20,715 nucleotides of DNA from an uncultured Muribaculaceae bacterium (GTDB lineage Bacteria; Bacteroidota; Bacteroidia; Bacteroidales; Muribaculaceae): positions 1 to 20,715 of the forward strand of contig CAJTYC010000041.1 of assembly GCA_910584185.1 (NCBI GenBank). The letters are read 5' to 3'. The position numbers and the translations under genes are program-made. Below the pieces are notes generated by a model. It was not told the DNA's origin. It saw only the letters and a list, made by a program, of their open reading frames with translations, and did not search any database. Shown piece by piece: positions 1 to 8,400 of the stretch (within the stretch, counting starts at the first letter, position 1; each line of letters starts with the position of its first letter).

Positions 1-1
1 G

Positions 2-1069
2 ATTGCCGTGGACCGTCGTGAATATTATCATGACTCTTTCTTCGGCAGCATGTCGTTCAGCACGCCGTTGCAGCTCAATGTCGCGCCAAACGATCTTGTA
101 ATCAACGTGAGGGCGTTGCCCGAACCGAAGCCTGCCGATTTCTCGGGTGCAGTGGGCAAGTTCTCTTTGTCTTCCGACCTCAAGTCGTCTGACTTCAAGT
201 CAAACCAGGCTGCTTCGATTGTTTACACGCTCAAAGGCACCGGTAATATAAAATATGTGCAGCTCCCTGACCTCTCAGCTTTATATCCGCCTGAATTGGA
301 AGTTTATACACCCAAGACAACTCAAAATGTGAGCGTGGGCAGCTCCAATGTGAGCGGCTCGGTCAATTTCGACTATTCTTTCATGCCTCTCGAAGAGGGT
401 GATTTCCGTATTCCCGACGTGAAGCTCGTCTATTTCAATTCGGAGTCCGGACGTTATGAAACGTCTGTAGCCAAGGGTTATAATATCAAGGTGGGCAAAG
501 GTGCAGTGTCTGACCGCAAGGGCAAGGTGCATGTCAAGTTCGAACCGCAACTCCAGCCTGTTGTATTGTCTGACTTGAAGATTGACAATACCCCATATGT
601 ATATAAGTTCACATATTGGTTGTGGTTTATTCTTCCCGTTTTGCTCGTGGCGGTGGCTTATGTCATGGTGCGTAAGTATATAAGCTCTCATGCCGACATG
701 GCGGCTTTCAATAGCAAACGTGCCGACAAGATAGCAAGACGCAGACTCCGCAAGGCGGCTGCGGCTATGCGCAAGCAGGACTCGGATGTATTCTACGACG
801 AACTCCTCACTGCGCTGTGGGGCTATCTCGGCGACAAGCTGAAGATGCCCACCTCCGAGCTGATGCGCGACAATATACGCCAAGTCCTTTCCGAACATGG
901 TGTTGACGAGTCGCTGACCAATAGTTTCATTGGCATGATTGATGAAGCTGAATTTGCAAAGTATTCCTCTGCATCGTCTGCATCTAAGCTCAGTGATGTT
1001 TACGACAGGTCGGCCACTCTCATCAATAATCTTGAGAAGGAGTTCAAGAAGTTATCATCCAAGAAGTGA
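2..1069 (+). CDS. batD: BatD aerotolerance protein, C-terminal part (5' truncated by window edge)
   Basis: The open frame runs in from the left edge, so the GTG at 8 is an internal valine and not the start; the true start lies outside the window. The visible part has the BatD layout: an extracytoplasmic beta-rich region with the family-like segment LVINVRALPEPKP, more beta-strand sequence up to about residue 195, one membrane helix near residues 203-221 (WLWFILPVLLVAVAYVMV), then a basic cytoplasmic tail of roughly 130 residues rich in Lys and Arg. BatD belongs to the Bacteroides aerotolerance (bat) operon, whose membrane proteins support survival under oxygen or envelope stress; the molecular role is not settled. 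batE follows after a 25-bp gap, which fits the usual batD-batE order and co-transcription. The assignment to BatD is firm; the function is family knowledge only. Confidence 0.9.
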   Translation: MAVDRREYYHDSFFGSMSFSTPLQLNVAPNDLVINVRALPEPKPADFSGAVGKFSLSSDLKSSDFKSNQAASIVYTLKGTGNIKYVQLPDLSALYPPELEVYTPKTTQNVSVGSSNVSGSVNFDYSFMPLEEGDFRIPDVKLVYFNSESGRYETSVAKGYNIKVGKGAVSDRKGKVHVKFEPQLQPVVLSDLKIDNTPYVYKFTYWLWFILPVLLVAVAYVMVRKYISSHADMAAFNSKRADKIARRRLRKAAAAMRKQDSDVFYDELLTALWGYLGDKLKMPTSELMRDNIRQVLSEHGVDESLTNSFIGMIDEAEFAKYSSASSASKLSDVYDRSATLINNLEKEFKKLSSKK

Positions 1070-1094
1070 TATTCCCAACTGACTATCTGACAAT

Positions 1095-1907
1095 ATGAAT
1101 AAGTTTTTATCAACTGTTGCCGCAATCTTCCTGGCAACGTTCTCCACAATAGCGGCTCATGCCGCAACCACCTTGGCCGAAGCTGATTCGGCATATTCGC
1201 GTGGTGAGTATGCCGAAGCGGTCGCTGCATACAAGAGTATAGGTGCCGAGCATGGCTGGTCTTCGCAGCTGTATTGCAATCTCGGCAATGCGTTCGCAAG
1301 GGGTGGCGATTATGGCAATGCGCTTGTGAATTATCTCCGCGCATTGCGTTTGGACCCTCATAATGCCCAGGCCAACAATAATGTGAAGTATATCGAAACG
1401 AAAGTTTACGATTCCAACCGCGCTGAACTGAAAGGCAAGAAGATGACGGTCGACCCGGACTCCCCCTCGTTCTTCTCCAACGTGAAGAAGTTTATAGTCC
1501 GTGACCATCTGAGCGACACTTGGGCTGTCTGGGCTGCCGCATGTTTCGTGATTTTCGTGGCCTGTGCGGCTATTTATATATTTACTCGTAATGTGCTGCT
1601 GCGTAAAATCGGTTTCTTCGGTGGGTTCGTCTTTCTCGGACTTTCTGTCATAGCGATTGCTTTCGCATTCACGGCGGCCGGCTATAAGTCGAATGAGGGT
1701 GCTGTCACCGCAGCCAAGACCCGACTTCGCAGCGAAGCTTCAGCTTCTGCCAAGGAAAACCCTGTGCCGCTCAATCGTGGCACCCGCATGGTGGTTCTCG
1801 ATTCAGTGCCTGTGCATGGCGTCAAAGCTCAGTGGTATAAGGTGAGGCTCAATTCGGATTTCATCGGCTGGATTCCGGCAGATGAGTTCTGCACTGTGGG
1901 TCTGTGA
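1095..1907 (+). CDS. batE: BatE: TPR and SH3-like domain membrane protein
   Basis: This 270-residue protein starts with a signal peptide (residues 1-23, ending AHA). One or two TPR units follow at about 27-95 (for example YCNLGNAFARGGDYGNALVNY), then two membrane helices near 142-164 and 172-195. The C-terminal domain (about 200-268) resembles a bacterial SH3 domain, with the pattern TRLRSEAS, LNRGTRMVVL and WYKVRLN..FIGWIP. TPR, two helices and an SH3 domain is the BatE layout, and the position behind batD supports it. The TPR segment likely sits in the periplasm as a protein-protein contact surface for the other Bat proteins; this is inference. It is the last gene of the bat operon: a terminator follows about 115 bp downstream, with no further gene between. 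Confidence 0.88.
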   Translation: MNKFLSTVAAIFLATFSTIAAHAATTLAEADSAYSRGEYAEAVAAYKSIGAEHGWSSQLYCNLGNAFARGGDYGNALVNYLRALRLDPHNAQANNNVKYIETKVYDSNRAELKGKKMTVDPDSPSFFSNVKKFIVRDHLSDTWAVWAAACFVIFVACAAIYIFTRNVLLRKIGFFGGFVFLGLSVIAIAFAFTAAGYKSNEGAVTAAKTRLRSEASASAKENPVPLNRGTRMVVLDSVPVHGVKAQWYKVRLNSDFIGWIPADEFCTVGL

Positions 1908-2020
1908 TGGCATAGCCGTAACATTTTTCTCTTTCCGACACTCCGCTTTTCTGCAATCTTAGCCCGTGCAAGATTGACATTAATGGAGAGAAATGGTCTT
2001 ATTAAACTAATACATAGAAA

Positions 2021-2053
2021 GTTGAAATCTCGTTAGGGGTTTCAACTTTTTAT
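2021..2053 (+). terminator. Intrinsic terminator of the bat operon
   Basis: A stem of GTTGAAA (2021-2027) pairs with TTTCAAC (2040-2046) around a 12-nt loop, and a run of four T, then TATT, follows at once. The stem is AT-rich but perfect over 7 bp, with possible extra weak pairs inside. It lies about 115 bp past the batE stop and before the next promoter, where a terminator is expected. In the spacer 1908-2192 I see only this element and the promoter at 2104-2135. Confidence 0.7.
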
Positions 2054-2103
2054 TGTGTGAAGCAAAATATGTTTTAAAACAACTTATTTTTTTCGCATAA
2101 TTA

Positions 2104-2135
2104 TTTTGATATGCCATATTTAATTGTTAATTTAG
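2104..2135 (+). promoter_or_regulatory. Candidate Bacteroidetes promoter for the HTH-usp unit
   Basis: TTTTG at 2104-2108 is separated by exactly 19 bp from TAATTTAG at 2128-2135. The established Bacteroidetes sigma-ABfr pattern is TTTG, 19-21 bp, TAnnTTTG; here only the seventh base of the -7 box deviates. A transcript starting near 2141 would have an A/T-rich leader of about 50 nt before the ATG at 2193, without a Shine-Dalgarno motif, as is common in this phylum. The surrounding DNA is very AT-rich, so chance matches are possible. Confidence 0.45.
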
Positions 2136-2192
2136 CAAAAGCTAATAGAAATTCTCCTCGAAAAACTCAAATATCAACCAAATTCTATAATT

Positions 2193-2450
2193 ATGAGCAA
2201 GACCATCACATTTAATGAGCTTCGTAGACTCAAAGACAGTTTGCCCGACGGCTCCACTCACCGCATTGCTGATGAACTTAACGTAACCGTGCAGACAGTG
2301 CGCAATTATTTTGGAGGCGTCAACTATCAATTTGGTAAGAATGCCGGTATGCACATTGAGCCGGGTCCCGATGGTGGCATAGTGGTTCTTGACGACACTA
2401 CCATCTACGATATGGCTCTCAAAATTCTTGAGGAAGAAAACAATAAGTAA
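2193..2450 (+). CDS. Small HTH-like DNA-binding protein
   Basis: This 85-residue soluble protein has no signal peptide or membrane helix. Residues about 22-41 (THRIADELNVTVQTVRNYFG) read like a helix-turn-helix: a short helix with the usual Ala, a turn, then a recognition helix with TVQTVRNYF. The rest (GIVVLDDTTIYDMALKILEE) is an acidic C-terminal part that could form a strand and an amphipathic helix. A role as a small transcription factor or nucleoid-associated protein is an inference from this motif; I do not recognise a named family. Its stop lies 8 bp before the start of the universal stress protein gene, so the two are almost certainly co-transcribed, and the regulator may control this small unit. 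Confidence 0.75.
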   Translation: MSKTITFNELRRLKDSLPDGSTHRIADELNVTVQTVRNYFGGVNYQFGKNAGMHIEPGPDGGIVVLDDTTIYDMALKILEEENNK

Positions 2451-2458
2451 ATTTCACA

Positions 2459-3604
2459 ATGGGGGAGATGCTGAGGACTGACGACCTTATCACGCTTGTG
2501 GTTCATAATGTGGACCATGCTCTAAAACTAAAGGAGATTCTGGAGTTTCATGGCATTGCCGTGACTCTTGAAGATGTAGACTGCGAAGGCCTGCCATTGC
2601 AGGTGTCACCCAAGAAGGTCCGTATCCCCGTCAGCAAACTTCCTCTCGGCCTCAAAATATTGGAGAGCGGCGATAATACCACCGCACCTCTCGCGTTGGC
2701 AAAAATGACGGGTATGGGCAACACTCTGCTCATACCCGTCGATTTTTCCCATATGTCGTTGGCGGCCGTGAAGTTGGGTTTCCTCCTCGCAGAGAAGTTT
2801 AATGTGGAGCCGGTGGTGCTCCATGCTTTCGCCTCACCTTCTTATATCGGTGAGAATTCCGAGGAACTTTACAATGTTGACTTATCCGACCAGATTGTCG
2901 ATGAGTCTATTCAGACTGATAGCCTAAAGCGCGCAGCCTCGCTCGAATTGCTGAAGTTCAAGAAGATCATAGTGGAGGAGCAGGAGGCCGGTGAGTTGCC
3001 TGATGTGAAGTTCTCCACTTCGTTGCTCGAGGGCATTCCCGAACAGGTGATACAGGAGTATTGCAAGGCCAATAATCCGGTGGTGGTAGTCATGGCGACT
3101 CGTGGCATCCACAAGAAAGGCATTGACCTTATCGGCAGCGTCACAGCCGAGGTGATCGATGCTTGCCGTGTGCCGATTGTCACTGTGCCTGAAAATTTCA
3201 AGCCCGGGGGCCTTATGCACTCAAAGAGGATTGTGGTGTTCTGCACTTTCACCGGTTACGATTCGCTTGTAGTCAGGTGGCTGATGCGTACATTCGATTA
3301 TCCGTCGGCTGAGTTCTATCTTGTGGCGGCGGGCGACCGCCCGGTGCTGAGTCCAGACCGTAAGCTCTCTGAACTGTGCGATTATTTCACCAAGACTTAT
3401 CCCACTGCCTCATTTCATGCCGATAAGCAGCTCAATGCCGGCTTCGACAAGCGTGTGAGCGACTTGATAGAAAATGAAAAGATTGACTTGATGATTGTGC
3501 CCAATAAGAAGTCAAGCGCAATAAGCCGTTTTTTCAAGCCGACGCTCGCGCATAAAATCCTTTTCGAAAAGGATATCCCCCTGATTGTACTCCCGGTGCA
3601 ATAG
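2459..3604 (+). CDS. Tandem universal stress protein with N-terminal DUF2007-like domain
   Basis: This 381-residue cytoplasmic protein appears to have three parts. Residues about 1-70 (LVVHNVDHALKLKEILEFHG, then KKVRIPVSKL) resemble the small signal-transducing DUF2007-type domain found at the front of Bacteroidales UspA proteins. Residues about 88-245 form a first Usp fold, opening with LLIPVDFSHMSLAAV. It carries a partial nucleotide-binding signature, ATRGIHKKG..LIGSVTAEVI, and ends VPIVTVP. Residues about 256-380 form a second Usp fold, ending DIPLIVLPV, whose nucleotide loop lacks the glycines and is probably degenerate. Usp proteins act in stress survival, often as ATP- or AMP-binding switches. 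It follows the HTH gene by 8 bp. A second ATG three codons in is an equally possible start. Its stop is 4 bp from the stop of the convergent acetyltransferase gene. Confidence 0.85.
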   Translation: MGEMLRTDDLITLVVHNVDHALKLKEILEFHGIAVTLEDVDCEGLPLQVSPKKVRIPVSKLPLGLKILESGDNTTAPLALAKMTGMGNTLLIPVDFSHMSLAAVKLGFLLAEKFNVEPVVLHAFASPSYIGENSEELYNVDLSDQIVDESIQTDSLKRAASLELLKFKKIIVEEQEAGELPDVKFSTSLLEGIPEQVIQEYCKANNPVVVVMATRGIHKKGIDLIGSVTAEVIDACRVPIVTVPENFKPGGLMHSKRIVVFCTFTGYDSLVVRWLMRTFDYPSAEFYLVAAGDRPVLSPDRKLSELCDYFTKTYPTASFHADKQLNAGFDKRVSDLIENEKIDLMIVPNKKSSAISRFFKPTLAHKILFEKDIPLIVLPVQ

Positions 3605-3608
3605 CAGC

Positions 3609-4127
3609 CTAAATTTTCTTGCTGAAAATCAGCAGCGAGTGGGTTTCTCTGCCCATCAGGAGCCATTGTGGCAATGTGCCTACATGCTCGTAACCGGAGT
3701 TTTCGAATAGCTTGATGCTGACTTTGTTGGTCTCCGATATCTTCGCTGCCAAGATGCGGAGGTTGAGGAGCATTCTCGCATAAATCTCCATCAATTCCAA
3801 GCATGTGTGTGCATATCCGTGCAGCCTGTATGGTTCGTAAATATATATTCCCACCAGGGCCGTGCGGTTGGTCGCTGAGATGTCATATAAATCTGCGATT
3901 CCGATTGTCTCACCGGTTTTCTTTTCGCATATGAGCCGTAGTTGGCCTGAGCGTATCGGGTCGGCATCGTAGTTGCTGGCGTAGTGGCGTAGATTTTCGC
4001 GCGAGAATGGTGCAGACATGCCATTGTCAAGCCATTGGCGTGAGTCTGCTTCTGCTTCCCACAGCCGGTCGGCATCGCCCGGCTCCACTGCGCGGAGCCT
4101 TATTTTGTCGTCCTCCAGAAATCTCAT
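3609..4127 (-). CDS. GNAT-family N-acetyltransferase
   Basis: This 172-residue soluble protein has the GNAT fold signature. The N-terminal RLRAVEPGDADRLWEAEAD is typical of RimJ/RimL-type acetyltransferases. Strand four ends in LVGIYIYEPYRLHGYA (about residues 91-106), where R101, G104 and A106 fit the acetyl-CoA pyrophosphate loop R-x-x-G-x-A. A later ETNKVSIKLFENSGYEHVG (about 132-150) is the classic motif B ('N..SI.LYEK.GF'). It would transfer acetyl from acetyl-CoA to an amine, but the substrate cannot be read from sequence. Its ATG overlaps the recR stop as ATGA (4124-4127), so translation is probably coupled to recR. This need not mean a role in DNA repair. Confidence 0.88.
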   Translation of the reverse strand: MRFLEDDKIRLRAVEPGDADRLWEAEADSRQWLDNGMSAPFSRENLRHYASNYDADPIRSGQLRLICEKKTGETIGIADLYDISATNRTALVGIYIYEPYRLHGYAHTCLELMEIYARMLLNLRILAAKISETNKVSIKLFENSGYEHVGTLPQWLLMGRETHSLLIFSKKI

Positions 4128-4738
4128 TTCGATTCGAATGGTGTGCGGTTCAATATTGAGCGTCCCAATGTGAGCTCATCGGTATATTCAAGTTCGTTGC
4201 CGATGCTCACTCCGCGTGCCAATACGCTCACCTTGACCGGCAACGCTGCCAATTTGCGGTATATGTAGAAGTTGGTTGTGTCTCCCTCCATTGTCGGGCT
4301 AAGGGCAAGTATAACCTCCTCTATACCTCCACTCTCCACACGCTTCACGAGAGAGTCTATCTCAAGGTCGCTCGGTGCTATGCCGTCGAGTGGCGAAATA
4401 AGCCCTCCGAGCACATGATACATGCCATGGTGCTCATTAGTGCGCTCTATCGCCAACACATCTTTTACATTCTCCACCACACACACCACGCTCTTGTCGC
4501 GGTGGGTGCTGCTGCAAATAGAGCATATCCCACCCTCGCTGATGTTGTGACACACCGGACAGTATGCCACCCCTTTGCGCATCTCTATCAATGCGTTGCC
4601 GAGTGCATATGTGATTTCCGGTTCTTTGCGAAGAAGATGCAATGCAAGTCTGAGCGCGGTCTTGTGACCTATGCCCGGCAGTTTGCCGAGCTCTGCCACC
4701 GCTGTCTCAAGCAGCACCGAATTATATGATTCATTCAT
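4124..4738 (-). CDS. recR: Recombination mediator RecR
   Basis: This 204-residue protein matches RecR over its whole length. It has an N-terminal helix-hairpin-helix (LGKLPGIGHKTALRLALHLL, about 17-36), a zinc-finger with Cys60, Cys63, Cys72 and Cys75, a Toprim domain starting VCVVENVKDVLAIE (about 85-98), and a C-terminal segment ARGVSIGNELEYTDELTLGRSI ending in the conserved R-x-P-region. RecR acts with RecO and RecF to load RecA on single-stranded gaps coated with SSB. The start at 4738 gives the usual N-terminus (MN..Y.SVLLE.AV.EL..LPGIG). It shares an operon with the downstream acetyltransferase and is divergent from ruvA, another recombination gene. See the promoter entry for the very short predicted leader. 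Confidence 0.96.
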   Translation of the reverse strand: MNESYNSVLLETAVAELGKLPGIGHKTALRLALHLLRKEPEITYALGNALIEMRKGVAYCPVCHNISEGGICSICSSTHRDKSVVCVVENVKDVLAIERTNEHHGMYHVLGGLISPLDGIAPSDLEIDSLVKRVESGGIEEVILALSPTMEGDTTNFYIYRKLAALPVKVSVLARGVSIGNELEYTDELTLGRSILNRTPFESK

Positions 4739-4742
4739 ACTG

Positions 4743-4775
4743 CAAATTTAGTAATAATTATGCACCCATGCAATA
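4743..4775 (-). promoter_or_regulatory. Candidate recR promoter giving a near-leaderless mRNA
   Basis: On the minus strand, TATTG (4775-4771) is followed after exactly 20 bp by TAAATTTG (4750-4743), a full match to the Bacteroidetes -7 box TAnnTTTG. Only four bases separate the box from the recR ATG (4738), so transcription should begin at or within a few bases of the start codon. The start codon itself is well supported by RecR N-terminal similarity. A leaderless or nearly leaderless recR mRNA is thus inferred. Internal starts look unlikely because they would remove conserved residues. Confidence 0.6.
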
Positions 4776-4802
4776 TCAACTAATTATGTTAAAGCATGTG
4801 CT

Positions 4803-4850
4803 AAATCAAGTTGATTTTACGTTATATATCATGTGATACGTAAAATCAAC
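4803..4850. repeat. 13-bp inverted repeat and extra half-site between recR and ruvA
   Basis: GTTGATTTTACGT at 4810-4822 is repeated perfectly inverted as ACGTAAAATCAAC at 4838-4850, with a 15-bp spacer. The left arm also pairs with AAATCAA at 4803-4809, making a second, overlapping 7-bp inverted repeat around G4810. A third small symmetry, TATCA-TG-TGATA (4827-4838), lies in the spacer. The right arm ends four bases before the ruvA ATG. As DNA this looks like an operator for a dimeric regulator; as RNA it would be a hairpin blocking the ruvA ribosome entry site. No U-run follows, so a terminator is unlikely. Sequence symmetry is certain; function is open. Confidence 0.7.
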
Positions 4851-4854
4851 AATA

Positions 4855-5433
4855 ATGATAGATTATATTAGGGGTGAGGTAGCGGAAATCGCGCCCACCT
4901 ACGCCATCATAGATTGTTCGGGGTTGGGCTATGAAATTAATATCACGCTCGTCGATTATGGCAGACTTCAGGGTCTGACCTCGGCCAAGCTATATGTGCA
5001 TGAGTCCATTCGCGAAGATGCCCATGTGCTGTTCGGCTTCATCGAGAAGCGTAGCCGCGAGCTTTTCCGTCTGCTTATCGGCGTGAGCGGCGTGGGCCCT
5101 AACACGGCAAGACTCATCTTGTCGGCACTAACCACCCCTCAGCTCGAATCCGCTATATCCAATGGCGACGACAAGATGCTGAAGGCTGTGAAAGGTATCG
5201 GTGCAAAGACTGCACAACGCATTATAGTGGACTTGAAAGATAAAATAAAGGTAGACGGTGAGACGTTAATTAACAGTACGTCGGTCAATGAGTCTTTCGA
5301 TGATGCTCTCGCTGCGCTCGTAATGCTCGGTTTCGCTGCCCCTCAATGCAAGAAGGTGCTCCAGAAACTATATGCCGGCGACCCTTCTCTCTCCACCGAA
5401 AAGGCCATCAAGCTGGCGTTGACTATGCTTTGA
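4855..5433 (+). CDS. ruvA: Holliday junction branch migration protein RuvA
   Basis: This 192-residue protein is RuvA over its full length. Domain I is an OB fold starting MIDYIRGEVAEI and containing VHESIREDAHVLFGFIEKRSRELF. Domain II has two helix-hairpin-helix motifs (LIGVSGVGPNTA at about 74-85 and AVKGIGAKTAQRIIVDLKDK at about 111-130). After a linker, domain III (about 146-192, starting FDDALAALVMLGF) contacts RuvB. RuvA tetramers bind Holliday junctions and position the RuvB motor. The usual glycine-rich HhH hairpins are intact. sprA follows after 54 bp, a ruvA-sprA order known from other Bacteroidetes. The inverted repeat just before the ATG suggests control at transcription or translation. 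Confidence 0.96.
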   Translation: MIDYIRGEVAEIAPTYAIIDCSGLGYEINITLVDYGRLQGLTSAKLYVHESIREDAHVLFGFIEKRSRELFRLLIGVSGVGPNTARLILSALTTPQLESAISNGDDKMLKAVKGIGAKTAQRIIVDLKDKIKVDGETLINSTSVNESFDDALAALVMLGFAAPQCKKVLQKLYAGDPSLSTEKAIKLALTML

Positions 5434-5434
5434 T

Positions 5435-5458
5435 TTGCCGAAAAGTAGTAAGCGGCAA
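5435..5458 (+). other. Short hairpin between ruvA and sprA
   Basis: TTGCCG (5435-5440) and CGGCAA (5453-5458) form a perfect 6-bp stem with a 12-nt loop in the 54-bp gap between the ruvA stop and the sprA start. No T-run follows, so it does not look like a terminator. It could be an RNA processing or stability element that separates the small ruvA message from the long sprA message. I saw no good promoter in the gap, so co-transcription is the simplest reading. Confidence 0.35.
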
Positions 5459-5487
5459 GCAACGTTCTTCCATCTATTCAGAACCTT

Positions 5488-8400
5488 ATGCAATTTAACC
5501 GTACACGGTTTTCAATACTCGCTATTACCTTTGTCACTGTGCTGCTCTGCACGGTGATAGGAAACACACAATATTATAAAAGCCAGCTGCAACCGCCTCC
5601 CCCCTCCGATCCTGTCATTTCTTCCGCGACGGGTAATGATTCCACCGCAATGCATTCGCCGGTGCAACCTACTGTGCCGGTGACGGCCGATGATTATCTC
5701 GGCAATAAGGAGTATGCTGCCGACTTGCGCGACCCTTCTAATATCAAGACTGAGGCTGTCTACGACCCGGCTACGGGCATGTATGTGCTCCGCACTCGTC
5801 TCGGCGATAAGGATATCGTGACTCCTTATATGATGACGCCCGAGGAGTATAATGATATGATGACGCGCCGCGATATGTTCTCTTATTTCAATCAGCGCAA
5901 TGCCGATTCGTATGAGAAGAAGGATAAGGAGCCATTCAATATCTTCGACATGAATTTCTCGCTCGGCCCGCTCGAAAAGGTGTTCGGCCCGGGTGGTATC
6001 CGTCTCCAGACCCAAGGTTCTATACAGCTTTCGATGGGCGTGAAGAGCAACAAGACTGACAACCCGGCTCTCTCCATGCGTAACCGCCGCAAGACTTATT
6101 TTGATTTCGACTCCAAAATACAAGCCTCTATCAATGCCTCGGTAGGCGACAAAATGAAGTTCAATATGAACTATAACACCGATGCTACCTTCGCTTTTGA
6201 CTCTCAAAACCTTAAGCTGCAATATGAAGGCAAGGAAGATGAGATTATCAAGAATATCGAGGCCGGTAATGTGAGCATGACCACGGGGTCGAGCCTTATC
6301 CGTGGCGGTACGGCCCTGTTCGGTATCAAGGCGAAGTTGCAATTTGGCAAGCTGACCCTTACCGGTCTTGTGTCGCAGCAAAACAGTGAGTCCAAGACGG
6401 TCAGTACCCAGGGCGGTGTGCAGAGCACTAAGTTCAACATCAAGGCCGATAATTATGATGCCAACCGTCATTTCTTCCTGTCGCAATATTTCTACGAAAA
6501 TTACGACCGGTTTGCATCGCGTCTCCCTCATGTCTCTTCGGGCATTAAAATCAACCGTATAGAGGTGTGGATTACCAATAAGAATGGTAACTATAATGAA
6601 TCGCGCAATTTCGTGGGCTTCATGGATCTTGGTGAGAACCGCAATCTCGCCAACTCTTACTGGGTGCCCAATATGAGCGAGGATGTGCCAAGCAATAACT
6701 CCAACAATCTTCTGCAGGTCATAAAGAGCGAATATCCCGGTGCTCGCAATATCAACACTGTGACTCAGGCCCTTGATCCTCTGAAGGCTTACGGCATTGA
6801 GGGTGGACAGGATTATGAGAAGGTGGAGTCTGCCCGCCTGCTGCGCGAGAGTGAGTATACTCTTAACTCCACTCTCGGATATATCTCTTTGAAGTCGGCG
6901 CTCAATACTGACGAGGTGCTCGCTGTGGCTTTCGAATATACTTACAATGGCAAGGTGTATCAGGTAGGGGAGTTCTCGAGCGATGTCACAACCACCTCGG
7001 AGTCGCTTTATCTGAAGATGCTCCGCTCCACCACTGTCTCCACAAGCCTCCCTATGTGGAAGCTGATGATGAAGAATGTATATTCGCTCGGTGCATATCA
7101 GCTCCAAAGCAAGAAGTTCAAGCTTAATATCAAGTATCTGAGCGATACAACCGGCACTGAGATTAACTATCTCCCCGTAGGTGCGATTGCCAATAAGCCA
7201 CTCCTCCAGGTCATGAACCTTGACCGCATTGACTCTAATCAGGAATCAAATTCCGATGGTTTCTTCGACTATATTGAGGGTTATACCGTGCAGTCTCAAA
7301 ACGGTAAGATTATATTTCCGGTGGCGGAGCCTTTCGGCCGACATCTTGAAAATCAGATAGGCAACCCGGCAATAGCGGAGCAGTATGTCTATAAGGAACT
7401 TTATGACTCCACGCTCGTGGTGGCACGTCAGTTTGCCGACAAGAATAAGTATTCGCTCGTGGGTGAATATCAAGCTTCCAATGGTGCCACCATACGCCTT
7501 AATGCTATGAATGTGCCTCGTGGTTCGGTGGTCGTCATGGCCGGTGGTGTCGTGCTTACCGAAAATTCTGACTATACCGTAGACTATTCTATGGGTATAG
7601 TCACCATCACTAATCAGAGCATCATTGATTCAGGCACCAATGTGAGCGTCACGTTGGAAAACCAGTCGATGTTCTCGATGCAGCGCAAGACACTCCTTGG
7701 TCTCGATGCGCAGTATCAGTTCAACAAGGATTTCTCCGTAGGAGCCACTCTGCTTCATTTCTCTGAGAAGGCCTTGACGCAGAAGGTAAACATCGGCGAC
7801 GAGGTAATCAACAACACGATGTGGGGCTTGAATTTGAGCTACCGCAAGGATTTCATGTGGCTCACCAACCTCCTCAATAAGGTGCCCACAATCAATGCAA
7901 CGGCTCCCTCTACTTTCAGCCTCAATGCGGAGTTTGCTCAGTTGGTGCCTCACAAGCAGAAGAGCGGCTCTAACAAGGGCTCGAGTTTTATCGATGATTT
8001 TGAGGCTACTCAGACAAGCATTGACCTTCGCTCCCCTTATAGCTGGTTTCTTGCTTCCACCCCTTACGATGGTGGACCGAACGCCTTGTTTCCCGAAGCA
8101 GCCCTCTCCAACGACCCGGCATATGGCAAGAACCGTGCACTGCTCTCTTGGTATTATATCGACCGTGCCTGGACACAGCGCAACTCTACGATGCTTCCCG
8201 GTTATCTGAAGAATGACCCGCACCAGATGTCGAGCCCATATATTCGCGAGGTGTATGTAAATGAGCTGTTCCCTTACCGCGACTTGGCTTATGGTGAGGC
8301 CAACTGGATTCAGTGTCTCAACCTCTCTTTCTACCCTAAGGAGCGTGGCCCCTACAATCTTGATGCTGACAATATCGACTCTGACGGCAATCTCCTCAAC

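Noticed and set aside
281..898. Minus-strand open frame of 205 residues opposite batD
   Set aside because: It lies entirely within the batD reading frame, shows no known domain, and has the composition of an antisense shadow.
4810..4850. Inverted repeat near ruvA as a terminator
   Set aside because: The flanking genes diverge, so no transcript needs to end here, and no T-run follows either arm.
5512..7107. Long minus-strand open frame (531 residues) inside sprA
   Set aside because: It is antisense to the well-supported sprA frame. Its His/Ile/Arg/Glu-rich composition is what reverse reading of this codon usage gives, and no domain is recognisable.
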